Source: Halorarius litoreus
GTDB lineage: Archaea > Halobacteriota > Halobacteria > Halobacteriales > Haloarculaceae
Direction: 5' to 3'
Assembly (NCBI RefSeq): GCF_024362405.1
Contig: NZ_CP101454.1
Span: forward strand, 1,674,001 to 1,738,000
DNA length: 64,000 nucleotides
This document shows, piece after piece, positions 1-9,014 of this stretch. The notes under the pieces are model-generated. The model saw only the letters and a program-made list of their open reading frames with translations, had not been told where the DNA came from and did not search any database. Each line of letters opens with the position of its first letter. Within the stretch, counting starts at the first letter, position 1. The translations under genes and the position numbers were made by a program.

Positions 1-886
1 CAGTGTCCTGTTTGTCGCGACGGGAATCGTCGGGTTGGGCCAATCCCTGTACCCCATCGCTCGAATCACCATCCTCTCGCACATCTATCCCGATCGGATC
101 GGTAGCGCGCTCGGCGTGACGATGGCCACGGGCGACCTCGGGCAGACAGTCCTCCCCCCGATCGCGGGTGTGGTTGCCGTGACGATCGCCTGGCAAGCGG
201 GGCTGAGCTTCGTCATTCCGCTCCTCCTCCTCGTTGGCGTTGGGATCTGGGTAGCACTTCCGGCCCAGGAACACACCACCCGCGAGGGCGGGGCGCTCTC
301 AGCTGATCGGCTGCAGCTGCTGCGCTCCGAGCTTCGTGACTCGGACCTGGGAATCGTGACGGTCATCCTCATCCTGTTCTTCTTGACCTGGCAATCGTTC
401 ACCGGCTTCTACCCGACGTATCTGGTCGAAGTGAAGGGCCTGTCGTCGGCGACGGCTGGATTGTTATTCAGCGCCTTCTTCGCCTTCGGGATTCTCGTCA
501 AGCCAGTGGCCGGCGCGGCCTACGATCGAATCGGCATGCGACGTTCGCTCGTGATTATCCTCGCCGGCCCCGTCGTCGGATTCGGGGCCCTCCCGTTCGT
601 CGAGGGCGTCTGGCCACTCGTCGCGATAACCGCCATCGTGAGCACGATGCTTGGGTCGGGTGCAGTGACCCAATCGTTCCTGGCGGATGCGTTCTCCGAA
701 GAGATCAGAGGGACCGGACTTGGGGTGATCCGAACGATAACCGCGGTCATCGGCGCGACGGGCCCGGTGCTCTTCGGGAGCATCGCGGACCGGGGCTACT
801 TCGACGAAGGCTACCTGCTGTTAGCTGCGATACTGGCGGTCGTGATCCTGCTCACGCTCCGCCTGCCGGACTCCTCGACCGACTAG
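1..886 (+). CDS. MFS transporter, 3' part (5' end outside window)
   Basis: The reading frame is open from base 2 to the TAG at 884-886, so the start lies upstream of the window. About 290 residues are visible: alternating hydrophobic helices (roughly 7-8) and a polar central loop rich in charged residues between the two halves (around bases 270-350), as in 12-TM major facilitator proteins. The segment YDRIGMRRS resembles the cytoplasmic loop signature between MFS helices. Substrate cannot be told. A TTG at 35 could be called as a start but lies inside the fold. Confidence 0.8.
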   Translation, partial: SVLFVATGIVGLGQSLYPIARITILSHIYPDRIGSALGVTMATGDLGQTVLPPIAGVVAVTIAWQAGLSFVIPLLLLVGVGIWVALPAQEHTTREGGALSADRLQLLRSELRDSDLGIVTVILILFFLTWQSFTGFYPTYLVEVKGLSSATAGLLFSAFFAFGILVKPVAGAAYDRIGMRRSLVIILAGPVVGFGALPFVEGVWPLVAITAIVSTMLGSGAVTQSFLADAFSEEIRGTGLGVIRTITAVIGATGPVLFGSIADRGYFDEGYLLLAAILAVVILLTLRLPDSSTD

Positions 887-1652
887 GTAGGCATCGCCCC
901 ACGACCTCGTCCTGTTGGTGCGGTACTGCCCGACCGGCTGCGACACTTCCTCCCGATTGCTACACCCGGTCCGTCATCAGGGATGCACAAGGAGCACAGT
1001 CGACTCAGACGTCGGGGGGCTGTCAGCGACGACTACGTGCCACAGAGGCAGTGTCCCGGGAGCTCCATTGTGGTGCGTATGGTTTTCCCGGTACCGTACA
1101 GAGCACCGCTCATCCGCAAAGTATCGTGCAGTAGCCGTGTGTACAGTGCGGTTTTAGGGGGCGATTCGATGCTCACCCCAGAACGGTGTGTTGACGACGA
1201 AAGCGCGGCCCACCCCCGTCGAAACACGGGCGCTAGCGCCTGGCACCGCCAGCCAAACGGCCAGCTCGCAGCGACCCGACTCGCTGGGCCATCGACTCGC
1301 AGGCACCCTGGCCGGGCACTGGGGGTTGCTATCGCCCTGAGATCCGGTACACATCCGCCACGTCTGGTGGTTTTTCGTCGCCCACCGACAGTCACACGCG
1401 ACACGGTTCGACCCCCGTCAATCCCAGGAATGCGGGCCGCTCACGGCCGCACACGGCCGTATTGCAACTCAGACGACTCGCGTCAAACCCATACGCCAAC
1501 GAATAGTTCCGCACATACTCACCGAGCAATCTCGTGTACACACCCGTGCTTGCTAGCGGTTCAGGGTAACAGCACGAATAGTATTGGATTATGATATGGT
1601 TCGTCGAGACTTGCTTCTGGCACGCCGTACAGCGCCGTTCAGCGCCGCTCGC
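887..1652. other. 766-nt spacer without a convincing gene
   Basis: Several open frames cross this stretch on both strands, but their translations are rich in Arg, Ser, Thr and Pro and lack the acidic composition of the neighbouring proteins, so none is called. A 7-bp inverted repeat (1159-1165 with 1331-1337) brackets about 180 nt that also contain GCGCTAGCGC and a short CCCGT/ACGGG hairpin. This could be a structured RNA, but nothing known was recognised. It marks the junction between the MFS gene and the element-like region to the right. Confidence 0.4.
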
Positions 1653-1796
1653 TCACGCCAGTTCATCGGGCGTCGCCCCACCGTGCTCCTCAGGCTCCGG
1701 GTTCACATACAATCGCTTGTCACAGCCGTTCTTCCGGAGGAATCCGCGTCTGTACCTGTCACGGGTGAAGAATTGAGTGGGTACCGCCGCGTCAGA
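1653..1796 (-). pseudogene. Coding-like remnant directly after the stop of the ATPase gene
   Basis: Continuing in the same frame past the TGA of the large ATPase gene (1797-1799) gives 47 more codons before the next TGA at 1653-1655. The segment has a haloarchaeal look: a basic stretch including RYRRGFLRKNGCDKR followed by an acidic tail, NPEPEEHGGATPDELA. No ATG, GTG or TTG precedes it in frame. It may be the tail of a decayed gene, or an extension of the ATPase cut off by a stop. It does not match a family known to me. Confidence 0.25.
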
Positions 1797-4700
1797 TCAC
1801 GAGTCGCCGCCGGGGCCAGCCGAGTCCAGCAACGTGTCGCGTGCGTACTCGAAGGTGTGAACGGCGGTCAACCCGGGAGTCTCGATGCTGTAGCGTTGTG
1901 GCGCATAGGACTCGGAGTACGTCGTCTCGACACGCGGCTCGCCGTCGGCGGGATCGTGCAACGCTTCGAGGACCGCATGCCCATCTGCCCGCGTCTTGAC
2001 GATCCACCAGGCGGCCTCGGGGTCACAGGCGGCCATCAGATCGAAATCCGAGGGGATGGCGTCCGCACGGTCGTTGTTGATGCGCTCGGCTTCCAGCGTC
2101 GCGACGAACTCGCCGTCGTCGTCGACGACCGCGGCATCGAGTCGGCCACCCTCGACCTCGGGATAGCGCAGACACTCGACGCCGGGCTGGTCCGGACCGA
2201 TGAACTCCTGTTCGAGGAGCCGGGCGCCGACCTCGACCATCGCGACGTGTAAACTGGATTCCGAAAGGTCGCCCGCGCCGTCGCCGTGGGCGATGCCTTC
2301 GCGGTGCCCGACCCCGATTTCATCGCGACCCGCTGGCGTGACCGTGTACAGCTTGTGCGGGCGGTTGCAGTCCACGGTGAGCAGGCCGTCGTCGACGAGT
2401 TCGTCGACCGCATCGCTGGGAACGCCGACGGACGCCTGGAGGTCGGTCATCGAGTCCCAGACGATGTCGTACTCGATGGCCGGATCGAACCGCTGTTGGT
2501 GCGCCATATACACCGCGGCGAGAAACCGCAGCTGTGCAGCGCTGTAATCGCTCGCGGCGAGTTCACCACTCGTGAGCTGGAGGTCGAGCGAACAGACCGG
2601 GATGTCCTCGCGGTCGACAGCCGCGAGCGAGTGATGGCACTCGATGGCACGGCGCATTCCCTCCGGGGTAGCTGCATATCGCGCGTCACACTCCGGACAG
2701 ACAAGCGGGAACGGCGGCTCGTCGAGATACGTGAGGCAGTCGGGGAAGCGGTTCGCGTTCGGGATGGTTACTGTGGCCTCGGCGAGCGTCGGGGCGGTCT
2801 CGGGGTCGGCGTCGGCGTCGGCGGGGTCGGGCGCCTCGGTCGCCCCGCGCCCGATATCGACGCCGTATGCGTCTCGGGTGCGGTGTTTGGCGCGCGTGAA
2901 CGCGGCGTCGAACAGCACCTGGTGTGTCTGGTCGAGCGGCTCGTCACCCTCCGGATGGCCAGGTGGGAGCGCTGGGGACGCGAGTTGGAAGGGGCGTGGT
3001 TTGCGGTCGGCGAAGGGCGCGGCTGGGCGGATGAGCCACTCGCCGCGGTCGAGCGCGCGGAGGCGGGCGGCCATCGCGTCGGCGTCGATGTCGCCGGTGG
3101 CGAGTCGCTTGGCGAGGCCGTGGTCGACGCCGACGCTGCCCGTGATGGTGGTGCCGACGTCGTTGAGCAACTCCTGATACGCCCGAGGGTGTGATTCGCG
3201 AATCTGTTCGGGAAACTGCATCGCGAGCGTGATGGCGACGCCGAACGCCCGCCCTTGCGAGAGCAGGGTATCGAGGATGCCCGTGGCGGCGATGTCGGCG
3301 GCCTCTTCGAGATAGCAGTTGACGAGTGGCGGGTCGGACGTCGTCTCGGCGCGGCGTTCGAGCGCGCGCCACAGCTGTCCGATGACGGCGACCGCAAGCA
3401 TCCGGCGTGCGTCCTCGCCGTAGCCACCCATGTCGAGGACGATGACGCAGTCCTCGTCGAGCTGTTCGCGGAGGTCGAACGCGTCGGCATCGACGGTGTC
3501 GGCGGTGGCGGTGAACAGCGGTGCGAGGCGGCTGTCGTCGGTTGCCATGGCGAGTCGGCGCTCGACAGCGCCCATGATCGTGGCGAACTGGTCGGGGTTG
3601 TCGTTGGCGACGCCCACCAGCTTCGTGTGGAGCGTGCCGTCGGAGACCGGCGGCGGGTTTCCGGTCTCGCGGAACCGTTGGGCCGCCCGCTGGACATCGT
3701 GATGGCTGACGGTGTCTGCACCGTGGACGGGGTCGAACTGTGCCTTGACGAGGTATTTGAGTGCCTGAAGCGCGGCCTGTGCGTCCCCGAAGGCTTCCCA
3801 GCCCGACGCAGCGTTCAGGGTTGCGACGTACGTCTCCGTGACCATGTTCACGGCACGCTCTCGGTCGATGCCGGCGTCGAGCAGCGGCTCGATCGAGAGC
3901 AGCGGCAGCACCGGGAGGAACTCCCGGCAGTCGAAGTAGTAGACGTCATCGAGGTTGTCGCCGCGTGCATAGTGGAGTCTCGCGTAGTCTTCGGGCCCGC
4001 CGTCGCCTTTCTGGTCGAGGTAGATGGTAGCGCCGTCGGTGGCGTCGTGGTTGTGCAGCTGCATGTTCTGGGCGAGCGCCGTCTTGCCTGCGCCCGTCGT
4101 GCCGTAGATGCCGGTGTGGAGATTCTGGACCGCGGGCGGCAGCGCGAACATCGCGTCGAGCGGCGTGCGGTCGACGGTCAGGGGGTGGCCGACCGCGAGC
4201 CCCGGGGTGTCGAGATAGCGGTCGAGGATCGACCGCGGCGGGAGTGGGAGCCCCTGGCGGTCCGTGGGCGTGGGTTCGAGTGCGCGGGTGGCTTCCGGCG
4301 AGAGTGAGGGGCCGTCCGTACAGCAGAACGCGCCCACTGCGTGCCGGTCGGCGACGATCGCTGGGCTCGCGTTCTGGGTGAAGGGGATGGTGTGGCGGAG
4401 TGGCGACGGATCCGTGTGTGGCGTTCGGGTGATGATGCGCTCGAGGATGTCGTTCGAGGCGGCGGCTCCGAAGGCGTGGGTCGTGGCATCGATCCGGTAG
4501 TGGTCCTTATTGAGCCGGTGGAACGCCCCGTCGATGGCCCGGAGCGTCCGTTCGGGGCGATGGCTGTCCGTGCCGAACGCGACAGCCCGGGCGTTAACGG
4601 TGAACGACTGCCGGGCGTCGACCGTCTCGAGTGCCTCCATGCGCCGGGCGTTCGACGGGGGAATCGAGGGGTCGTCGATGCGTCGGGGCGTGTCGCGACC

Positions 4701-5444
4701 AGCCGTCGACGTACGGTCGGTACGACGGTGCTGGTTCTGTCGGCGGTGCGACGTCGTGGTCGTCTGTTCGGACTCGTCGTGATCGATGAACAAGCCCTCG
4801 ATGAAGGCCTCCGCGAGGCCATGCCGCCACAGGTCCTCATTGATCTCGAGGGCAAGCCTTCGGTCGCGTTTCGTCTCGCTCCAGTCGGGTTTCGGCTGGA
4901 GGAGGAACTGGACGAGCGCCGGCGCGTCCGTGGTTGCGAGCCCGTCGAGCACGGTGGTGAGTGGCCAGTCGCCGGGGCGTTCGTCGGCGTCGAACTCTGG
5001 GAGCGCGGTGAGTGGGCACTGCCAGTCGTCCGGGCGGGTGCCGACGCCTTCCCACTCGAGGCCGGCGACGTCCCAGTCCGCGAGCGGGGCTGGTGTGTCT
5101 GTGTCCAGTGGCAGGTCGAGGGAGGTGCCGTACGCCAGGTCGGTCGTCTCGATGTCGACCGACCGTGGGAGACAGTTGCGGAGCGTGCGTTCGACGGTGT
5201 CCAGTGTGTCCGTGTCGACGCCGACGTACCAGTCGAGCTGGCGGTCGCCGTCGTCGCCGCTGTCGCCCGTGGCGACGACGAGAATCTCGTAAGTCGGGAT
5301 GGTGTCGGCGTCGAGGAAACCACCCGCGTCGATGCGATGGAGGCGCGTAATCGAGCGGGTGACCTGTTCTGGGTGGAGCGGGTCGTCGCTTGGCTGGATG
5401 TGGAGATACGTGCGGTCGGTCGTGAGGGGGTCGTCAGTGGACAT
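1797..5444 (-). CDS. Large P-loop ATPase of the conjugation/HerA-VirD4-VirB4 type
   Basis: The product is 1215 residues from the ATG at 5444; longer in-frame extension upstream reads as low-complexity and is rejected. A divergent N-terminal half of about 430 residues is followed by Walker A GTTGAGKT (about 448-455), a Walker B-like strand CVIVLDMGG (about 665) and NCYLEEAAD (about 710), as in DNA-pumping ATPases of conjugation and type IV secretion. A CxxC...C/H zinc-finger-like segment starting CPECDARY (about 917), a winged-helix-like stretch and a C-terminal D...LEAE segment resembling a PD-(D/E)XK core follow. It probably moves DNA during transfer of an integrative element. No relaxase was recognised nearby. 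The upstream gene 5488-6261 is 43 nt away on the same strand and probably co-transcribed. Confidence 0.7.
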   Translation of the reverse strand: MSTDDPLTTDRTYLHIQPSDDPLHPEQVTRSITRLHRIDAGGFLDADTIPTYEILVVATGDSGDDGDRQLDWYVGVDTDTLDTVERTLRNCLPRSVDIETTDLAYGTSLDLPLDTDTPAPLADWDVAGLEWEGVGTRPDDWQCPLTALPEFDADERPGDWPLTTVLDGLATTDAPALVQFLLQPKPDWSETKRDRRLALEINEDLWRHGLAEAFIEGLFIDHDESEQTTTTSHRRQNQHRRTDRTSTAGRDTPRRIDDPSIPPSNARRMEALETVDARQSFTVNARAVAFGTDSHRPERTLRAIDGAFHRLNKDHYRIDATTHAFGAAASNDILERIITRTPHTDPSPLRHTIPFTQNASPAIVADRHAVGAFCCTDGPSLSPEATRALEPTPTDRQGLPLPPRSILDRYLDTPGLAVGHPLTVDRTPLDAMFALPPAVQNLHTGIYGTTGAGKTALAQNMQLHNHDATDGATIYLDQKGDGGPEDYARLHYARGDNLDDVYYFDCREFLPVLPLLSIEPLLDAGIDRERAVNMVTETYVATLNAASGWEAFGDAQAALQALKYLVKAQFDPVHGADTVSHHDVQRAAQRFRETGNPPPVSDGTLHTKLVGVANDNPDQFATIMGAVERRLAMATDDSRLAPLFTATADTVDADAFDLREQLDEDCVIVLDMGGYGEDARRMLAVAVIGQLWRALERRAETTSDPPLVNCYLEEAADIAATGILDTLLSQGRAFGVAITLAMQFPEQIRESHPRAYQELLNDVGTTITGSVGVDHGLAKRLATGDIDADAMAARLRALDRGEWLIRPAAPFADRKPRPFQLASPALPPGHPEGDEPLDQTHQVLFDAAFTRAKHRTRDAYGVDIGRGATEAPDPADADADPETAPTLAEATVTIPNANRFPDCLTYLDEPPFPLVCPECDARYAATPEGMRRAIECHHSLAAVDREDIPVCSLDLQLTSGELAASDYSAAQLRFLAAVYMAHQQRFDPAIEYDIVWDSMTDLQASVGVPSDAVDELVDDGLLTVDCNRPHKLYTVTPAGRDEIGVGHREGIAHGDGAGDLSESSLHVAMVEVGARLLEQEFIGPDQPGVECLRYPEVEGGRLDAAVVDDDGEFVATLEAERINNDRADAIPSDFDLMAACDPEAAWWIVKTRADGHAVLEALHDPADGEPRVETTYSESYAPQRYSIETPGLTAVHTFEYARDTLLDSAGPGGDS

Positions 5445-5487
5445 GGCGTGTGACAGGCAAGCTCTGGACGGGTGAGTTGGGGGCGCA

Positions 5488-6261
5488 CTAGATCGCCGTA
5501 ATCTGGTCGTGGAGCCCGCCCGTCTCCAGCATCGCGTCGGCGACGTGTTCGGCGAACACGTCGAGGTCGAGACCGGTCGTTCGCGCACCGACGACGAGAT
5601 GCTGCACCAGCTGTTCGTTCGTGAGCTGCTGGCTCTGCTCGATCGGCATCGCCTTCGGGATGCAGGTGAGATACTCGACCTCCAGGGCGGGACTGTGGTC
5701 GACCGTCCACTCCCCTGTGGCGTCGGGTCCAACAGAGACGAGCGTCCGGGCGGCGTCTGAATCCAGCAGGACCTGGAGCCACGCGTGGGTGAGGGCATCC
5801 GATTCGAGGAGTCGTTTTGCCTGCGAGACCCGGCGGTTCAGTGGGGTGACATCCGGATACTGGTACGTGTCGGGGATTCGAGCATCGAGCTGTTTCGCGT
5901 ACGGGAGGAGCCCCTCGACCATCTCGGTGCAGAAGGCGTCGAGGTCGGTCCGGACGTGCGGGACTCTCCAGAGGCCGATGTGGTGGCCACACAGCTGGCG
6001 GGCGATCGCGGCGACCTGCGGGAACTCGAGGGCATCGGCGTAGCCGGCGAGATGCGTCGGCTGGTGTTCGAGTCGGAGTTCGGCGGCGTCCCGTGGGCTC
6101 GCGTCCTGCAGGGTGCCGTAGCCAACGGTCTGCAGCCAGAACCCAGCGATGTCGGTCGTCTCAAGCAGCTCGACCGCCCGTTGTCGCCCTTGCTCGAACG
6201 CCGCATCGTGACCGGCAGTTGCAAGCTGGACGAGTTGGGGGTCGTACGCATCGGTCGTCAT
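5488..6261 (-). CDS. Hypothetical protein, partner of the conjugation-type ATPase
   Basis: 257 residues from the ATG at 6261, an acidic, soluble, mostly helical protein with no motif I recognise. An in-frame ATG at 6306 exists, but a TATA-like TTCAAATA (minus strand, 6289-6296) lies 27 nt before 6261, which fits a leaderless transcript starting there. The gene is 43 nt upstream of the large ATPase on the same strand, so it probably belongs to the same transfer-related operon. Function unknown. Confidence 0.7.
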   Translation of the reverse strand: MTTDAYDPQLVQLATAGHDAAFEQGRQRAVELLETTDIAGFWLQTVGYGTLQDASPRDAAELRLEHQPTHLAGYADALEFPQVAAIARQLCGHHIGLWRVPHVRTDLDAFCTEMVEGLLPYAKQLDARIPDTYQYPDVTPLNRRVSQAKRLLESDALTHAWLQVLLDSDAARTLVSVGPDATGEWTVDHSPALEVEYLTCIPKAMPIEQSQQLTNEQLVQHLVVGARTTGLDLDVFAEHVADAMLETGGLHDQITAI

Positions 6262-6288
6262 TCGATATTTTTCGTCTACTTGTGAGTC

Positions 6289-6296
6289 TATTTGAA
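6289..6296 (-). promoter_or_regulatory. TATA box of the 5488-6261 gene
   Basis: TTCAAATA on the minus strand is 27 nt upstream of the ATG at 6261. It sits in an AT-rich island within GC-rich DNA and supports a leaderless start. Confidence 0.5.
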
Positions 6297-6458
6297 CCTT
6301 TTTCATACGTGTAATTTGGTGTGTACGTCTCGAACGCCCCCGGACGCTCGCCTGCTCGACTCGCTGCGCGCCTCGTCCCTCGGTGCTTGCGTCGTCTCGC
6401 GACACCGAGCGCCCGGCCCCGTTCATTCCCACCCGGTGGGTGTGTGGTCGGGTAGACT

Positions 6459-6714
6459 GTGGTGACTGGCTGGTGTGGGCGCGATGGCTCGCCCTCGATC
6501 CACTACGTCGAAGACCACGAGGATGGAGACCGCTGGGAGTGTCGCTGGGACCAGCACCCGAACACGCACAACACCCGGTTTTGCACTTCCACGAGCCACC
6601 GTCTGCCACCGAAATCATCGCCTCGAATTGCCGTCGCTCCATCCACTCGAGGTATACTCGACCGTCCTCACGGCGATCGAGCAACGCATCGAGACACTGT
6701 GGTCGTCACAGTGA
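6459..6714 (+). pseudogene. Frameshifted relative of the 11674-12126 gene
   Basis: Three consecutive frames must be joined to read this gene. The first gives HYVEDHEDGDRWECRWD and HPNTHNTR, the second gives HFHEPPSATE, the third gives HPLEVYSTVLTAIEQRIETL before the TGA at 6712-6714. The pattern matches the intact protein at 11674-12126 (WRFDRHPHTHSPEIHFHPPP and so on). At least two frameshifts have inactivated it, and the N-terminal part is missing or unrecognisable. The family is a small acidic haloarchaeal protein of unknown function, usually found next to a winged-helix gene, which is absent here. Confidence 0.55.
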
Positions 6715-6735
6715 CCTATTCAATCGGCATCGGCG

Positions 6736-7131
6736 TCACTTGCCGAACTCTCGGTAGTTAACCGTGGCCAGGTCATCCACCTGGTCGAAATGGCTGTCTG
6801 CGGTGACAATTGTCCCGCCAGCCTCTCGAACGACGCCGGCGATGAGCGTATCCAACGCACCGATTGGCGTCCCATCGCTGTGGAGTTCGGCGTCAATTCG
6901 GGCGGCTTCGGCTGCCCCATCGACGGTGAGCGGAAGCGGTTCCAGCCAGTCTAAGTCCTCGCGAGCGCTATCAACACCGTCTGCGCCCTGCAGTCTCGCC
7001 GCGCCGACGAATACTTCGTGGAGTGCGATGGTTGGTGCGAAGTACGGTTGCTGGCTGATTTCCAGATACGCCGCGATTGCGGGCTCCCCCTCAAGGTAGT
7101 CGATGAGGGCGTTCGTGTCGAGACAGTTCAC
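6736..7131 (-). CDS. vapC: VapC-type PIN-domain ribonuclease toxin
   Basis: 131 residues, the usual VapC length. The PIN fold acidic residues are visible: CLDTNALIDYL near the N terminus, HEVFVGAARL, then GALDTLIAG and VTADSHFD. VapC toxins cleave tRNA or rRNA when not held by VapB. The start ATG overlaps the stop of the upstream antitoxin gene by 4 nt (ATGA at 7128-7131), which implies translational coupling. As the second gene of the pair it depends on the promoter before vapB. Confidence 0.9.
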   Translation of the reverse strand: MNCLDTNALIDYLEGEPAIAAYLEISQQPYFAPTIALHEVFVGAARLQGADGVDSAREDLDWLEPLPLTVDGAAEAARIDAELHSDGTPIGALDTLIAGVVREAGGTIVTADSHFDQVDDLATVNYREFGK

Positions 7132-7352
7132 AGCGACTCCTGTCGCGCTTCGAACTCGTCATCGAACTCGTCTCGTGCGTCGTCGACAGCGTCCCGGAGC
7201 CCCGACTCCTTCCACGAGCCAAAGCCCTTCATCACATCCGTCTCGCCACCGGTGACACGGAGGAGCACGTCGGTGAAGCTCTCGTCGCTCCGCTTCATTG
7301 CCCGGAGTCGGTCGTATGCCTCCTCGGTCACGGTAATCGTTTTCGTCCCCAT
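7128..7352 (-). CDS. vapB: VapB-type antitoxin
   Basis: 74 residues from the ATG at 7352. The N terminus TKTITVTEEAYDRL is typical of the archaeal VapB antitoxin family, with a ribbon-helix-helix-like DNA-binding start and an acidic helical tail that wraps the toxin. The gene lies immediately upstream of vapC with a 4-nt overlap. A short inverted repeat in front of the start suggests autoregulation by VapB or VapBC. Confidence 0.88.
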   Translation of the reverse strand: MGTKTITVTEEAYDRLRAMKRSDESFTDVLLRVTGGETDVMKGFGSWKESGLRDAVDDARDEFDDEFEARQESL

Positions 7353-7353
7353 A

Positions 7354-7385
7354 GTGTACACATACACGTACACGTACTTAGGGCT
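7354..7385 (-). promoter_or_regulatory. vapBC promoter with probable autoregulatory operator
   Basis: GTGTAC (7354-7359) and GTACAC (7368-7373) form a 6-bp inverted repeat with an 8-nt spacer directly before the vapB ATG. A TATA-like CCTAAGTA (minus strand, about 7378-7385) is about 27 nt upstream of that ATG. The repeat sits between TATA box and start, where bound VapBC would block transcription. This is inferred from position only. Confidence 0.45.
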
Positions 7386-7717
7386 AGGGGCCTCGAAATA
7401 CCGATCTATACTACCTATACATAGACGTCGTGCCGGTGTTCGAATGTATACTATTCACGCTTGATCTTCCACAATAGAGCTCGCACAGCTCCTACGTCTA
7501 CTCACTATAAAAACAATTGAATTACTGTGTCCGCCGTGGCCCGCCGCGCGTGCTCACGGCTCCCTGCTGTGAGCATATTGTTGCATATTAGCGAACCGAT
7601 ATATAACTCATTTCGGCATTTTGCAACAGTTGGCTGACTCTGTCGAGACGGAAACACTCCAACCCAATGTAACCAACACACCAAACAGCTATCTCCCAAC
7701 AGCCCCAACACTAGTCT
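7386..7717. other. Spacer between divergent toxin-antitoxin modules
   Basis: A 332-nt stretch, AT-rich compared with its surroundings, between vapB and the winged-helix/MazF pair. It should hold the promoter of the rightward pair. No coding sequence, tRNA or strong repeat is visible. Confidence 0.4.
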
Positions 7718-8077
7718 ATGTCGAGCGGCACCATCGATATCGAGGAGTTCGAAAATGCCGACGCCGACGAATTCGAGGAACGGAATGACACCGAGCGGAT
7801 CGTGTTGTTCCTCGACGACCACGACGACCGTGCGTGGAAGGCAGCGACGATCGCCGAGCGACTCGGGTTGGACACGGACGCCGTTAGTGCAATCCTGTCG
7901 CGATTGAAGGAGCGCGGTCTCGTGCGGCACAAGCGCCCGTACTGGGCAATCACAGACGACGAGGAACGGCTCCAAACTGCCTACCGACTCCATCGCCATC
8001 ATGAGACGGCAGACGACCAGTACGGTGAGGAGCGTCTTGAGGACCTCCAAACCGACGAGATGGAAGACGTACAGTGA
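7718..8077 (+). CDS. Winged-helix DNA-binding protein, probable antitoxin of the MazF pair
   Basis: 119 residues. A MarR-like winged-helix core (about 25-85) includes AATIAERLGLDTDAVSAIL and RLKERGLVRHKRPYWAI. The N and C termini are acidic. The stop overlaps the GTG start of a MazF/PemK-type toxin gene by 4 nt (8074-8077), so the pair is translationally coupled in the usual antitoxin-first order. MazF antitoxins are usually AbrB-like, and a winged-helix partner is less common. Its role as antitoxin and operon repressor is inferred from context. Confidence 0.75.
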   Translation: MSSGTIDIEEFENADADEFEERNDTERIVLFLDDHDDRAWKAATIAERLGLDTDAVSAILSRLKERGLVRHKRPYWAITDDEERLQTAYRLHRHHETADDQYGEERLEDLQTDEMEDVQ

Positions 8078-8415
8078 CGGCGTTCGAAGAACTGCAACGC
8101 GGTGACATCGTGTGGGCGGCCGACCCGCTCTCGGAGAAAGGTCGCCCGATGCTCGTGCTGGGGACTCCTCAATTTCCGAACCACGGCGTGCAACTCATCA
8201 CGGTCCTGATCTCCACAAAGACCTATCACGAAGAAGCACTCACACTCCGGGACGACGATTACGCGGGTGATCCACTCGGGGAACGAAGTTACGTTCTCCC
8301 GTGGTCAATCGTGACTCTCAACAATGCTGCGGACGTCGAGTATCACCTGACCTCGCTCGTCAACGAACGAACCAATGATGTGGCGAGCCAGTTGATCGAC
8401 TACATCTCCTCTTGA
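8074..8415 (+). CDS. MazF/PemK-like toxin (endoribonuclease)
   Basis: 113 residues from a GTG at 8074. The N terminus LQRGDIVWAADPLSEKGRPM and the strand QLITVLISTK follow the MazF/PemK barrel pattern. MazF toxins cut single-stranded RNA at short motifs. Length matches the family (about 110). It overlaps the upstream winged-helix gene by 4 nt, so the two form a putative type II toxin-antitoxin module. Confidence 0.75.
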   Translation: MTAFEELQRGDIVWAADPLSEKGRPMLVLGTPQFPNHGVQLITVLISTKTYHEEALTLRDDDYAGDPLGERSYVLPWSIVTLNNAADVEYHLTSLVNERTNDVASQLIDYISS

Positions 8416-8561
8416 ACGGACGTACCTGCTGCCAATTGTGACACCAAGAACACAGAGCCCTCTCCAGCTCGGAAAAAGAACTCCGCTCCCTTCACGGCGT
8501 GTTTGCGCAACACTCGAATCGCCCCACTATCTTCAACAGACGAGCGCTCTTCTGGAAGACT

Positions 8562-8915
8562 ATGGACTGCCCTGCATGCGGATCCTCGGTTACGCTCGAA
8601 GTCGGGCCGGACCACCCGCTTTCGACATCACTCACCGACGCCCTCCTTGCAGCGGATGAAGACGAGTGTATCGAGGCCTCACGGAATTGTTGGAACTGTG
8701 GATGGCACGAGGAGCGCCAGGTTTGCGTTGCCTCGATCGAGACGACCGAGGGAGACGAGACCGCTATCGAACGAGCCGTACTCCTCGACGAGATCACCGA
8801 CGAACTCGCAGCGATCGAACGTCTGGCCACGCTCGCAGACGCCTTGGCCGAGGTTCGCCGGCAGCGACGACTGGAGCCATCGGCGGTTGATACTGACGCG
8901 GATACCCCAGAGTGA
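8562..8915 (+). CDS. Small zinc-ribbon protein, function unknown
   Basis: 117 residues from the ATG at 8562. The N terminus MDCPACGSSVTLEVG and a second pair CWNCGWHEERQ (about 45-55) form a C-x2-C/C-x2-C zinc ribbon. The rest is acidic and helical (EITDELAAIERLATLADALA). Such proteins are common on haloarchaeal plasmids and islands and may bind DNA or RNA. No specific role can be assigned. Confidence 0.65.
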   Translation: MDCPACGSSVTLEVGPDHPLSTSLTDALLAADEDECIEASRNCWNCGWHEERQVCVASIETTEGDETAIERAVLLDEITDELAAIERLATLADALAEVRRQRRLEPSAVDTDADTPE

Positions 8916-8991
8916 GTTCCGATGTCCGATTCCGAGGCTCTCTACGACGTTCGTGAACGAACCGAGAGTGCAGAGCACGCGTCAGTGAACC

Positions 8992-9014
8992 GCCTCGGGG
9001 TCAAGCCCCGAGGC
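8992..9014. repeat. 9-bp perfect hairpin, possible IS605-type 3' end remnant
   Basis: GCCTCGGGG, loop TCAAG, CCCCGAGGC. It lies about 75 nt after the zinc-ribbon gene. A stem like this can act as a transcript end and also resembles the right-end stem of IS200/IS605-family elements in haloarchaea, but no tnpB remnant is readable beside it. Confidence 0.4.

Noticed and set aside
983..1594. 203-codon open frame in the spacer after the MFS gene
   Set aside because: The product is rich in Arg, Thr, Ser and His with no acidic bias, unlike the neighbouring proteins.
887..1652. SRP RNA or RNase P RNA in the long spacer
   Set aside because: I looked for the conserved cores of both RNAs on each strand and did not find them.
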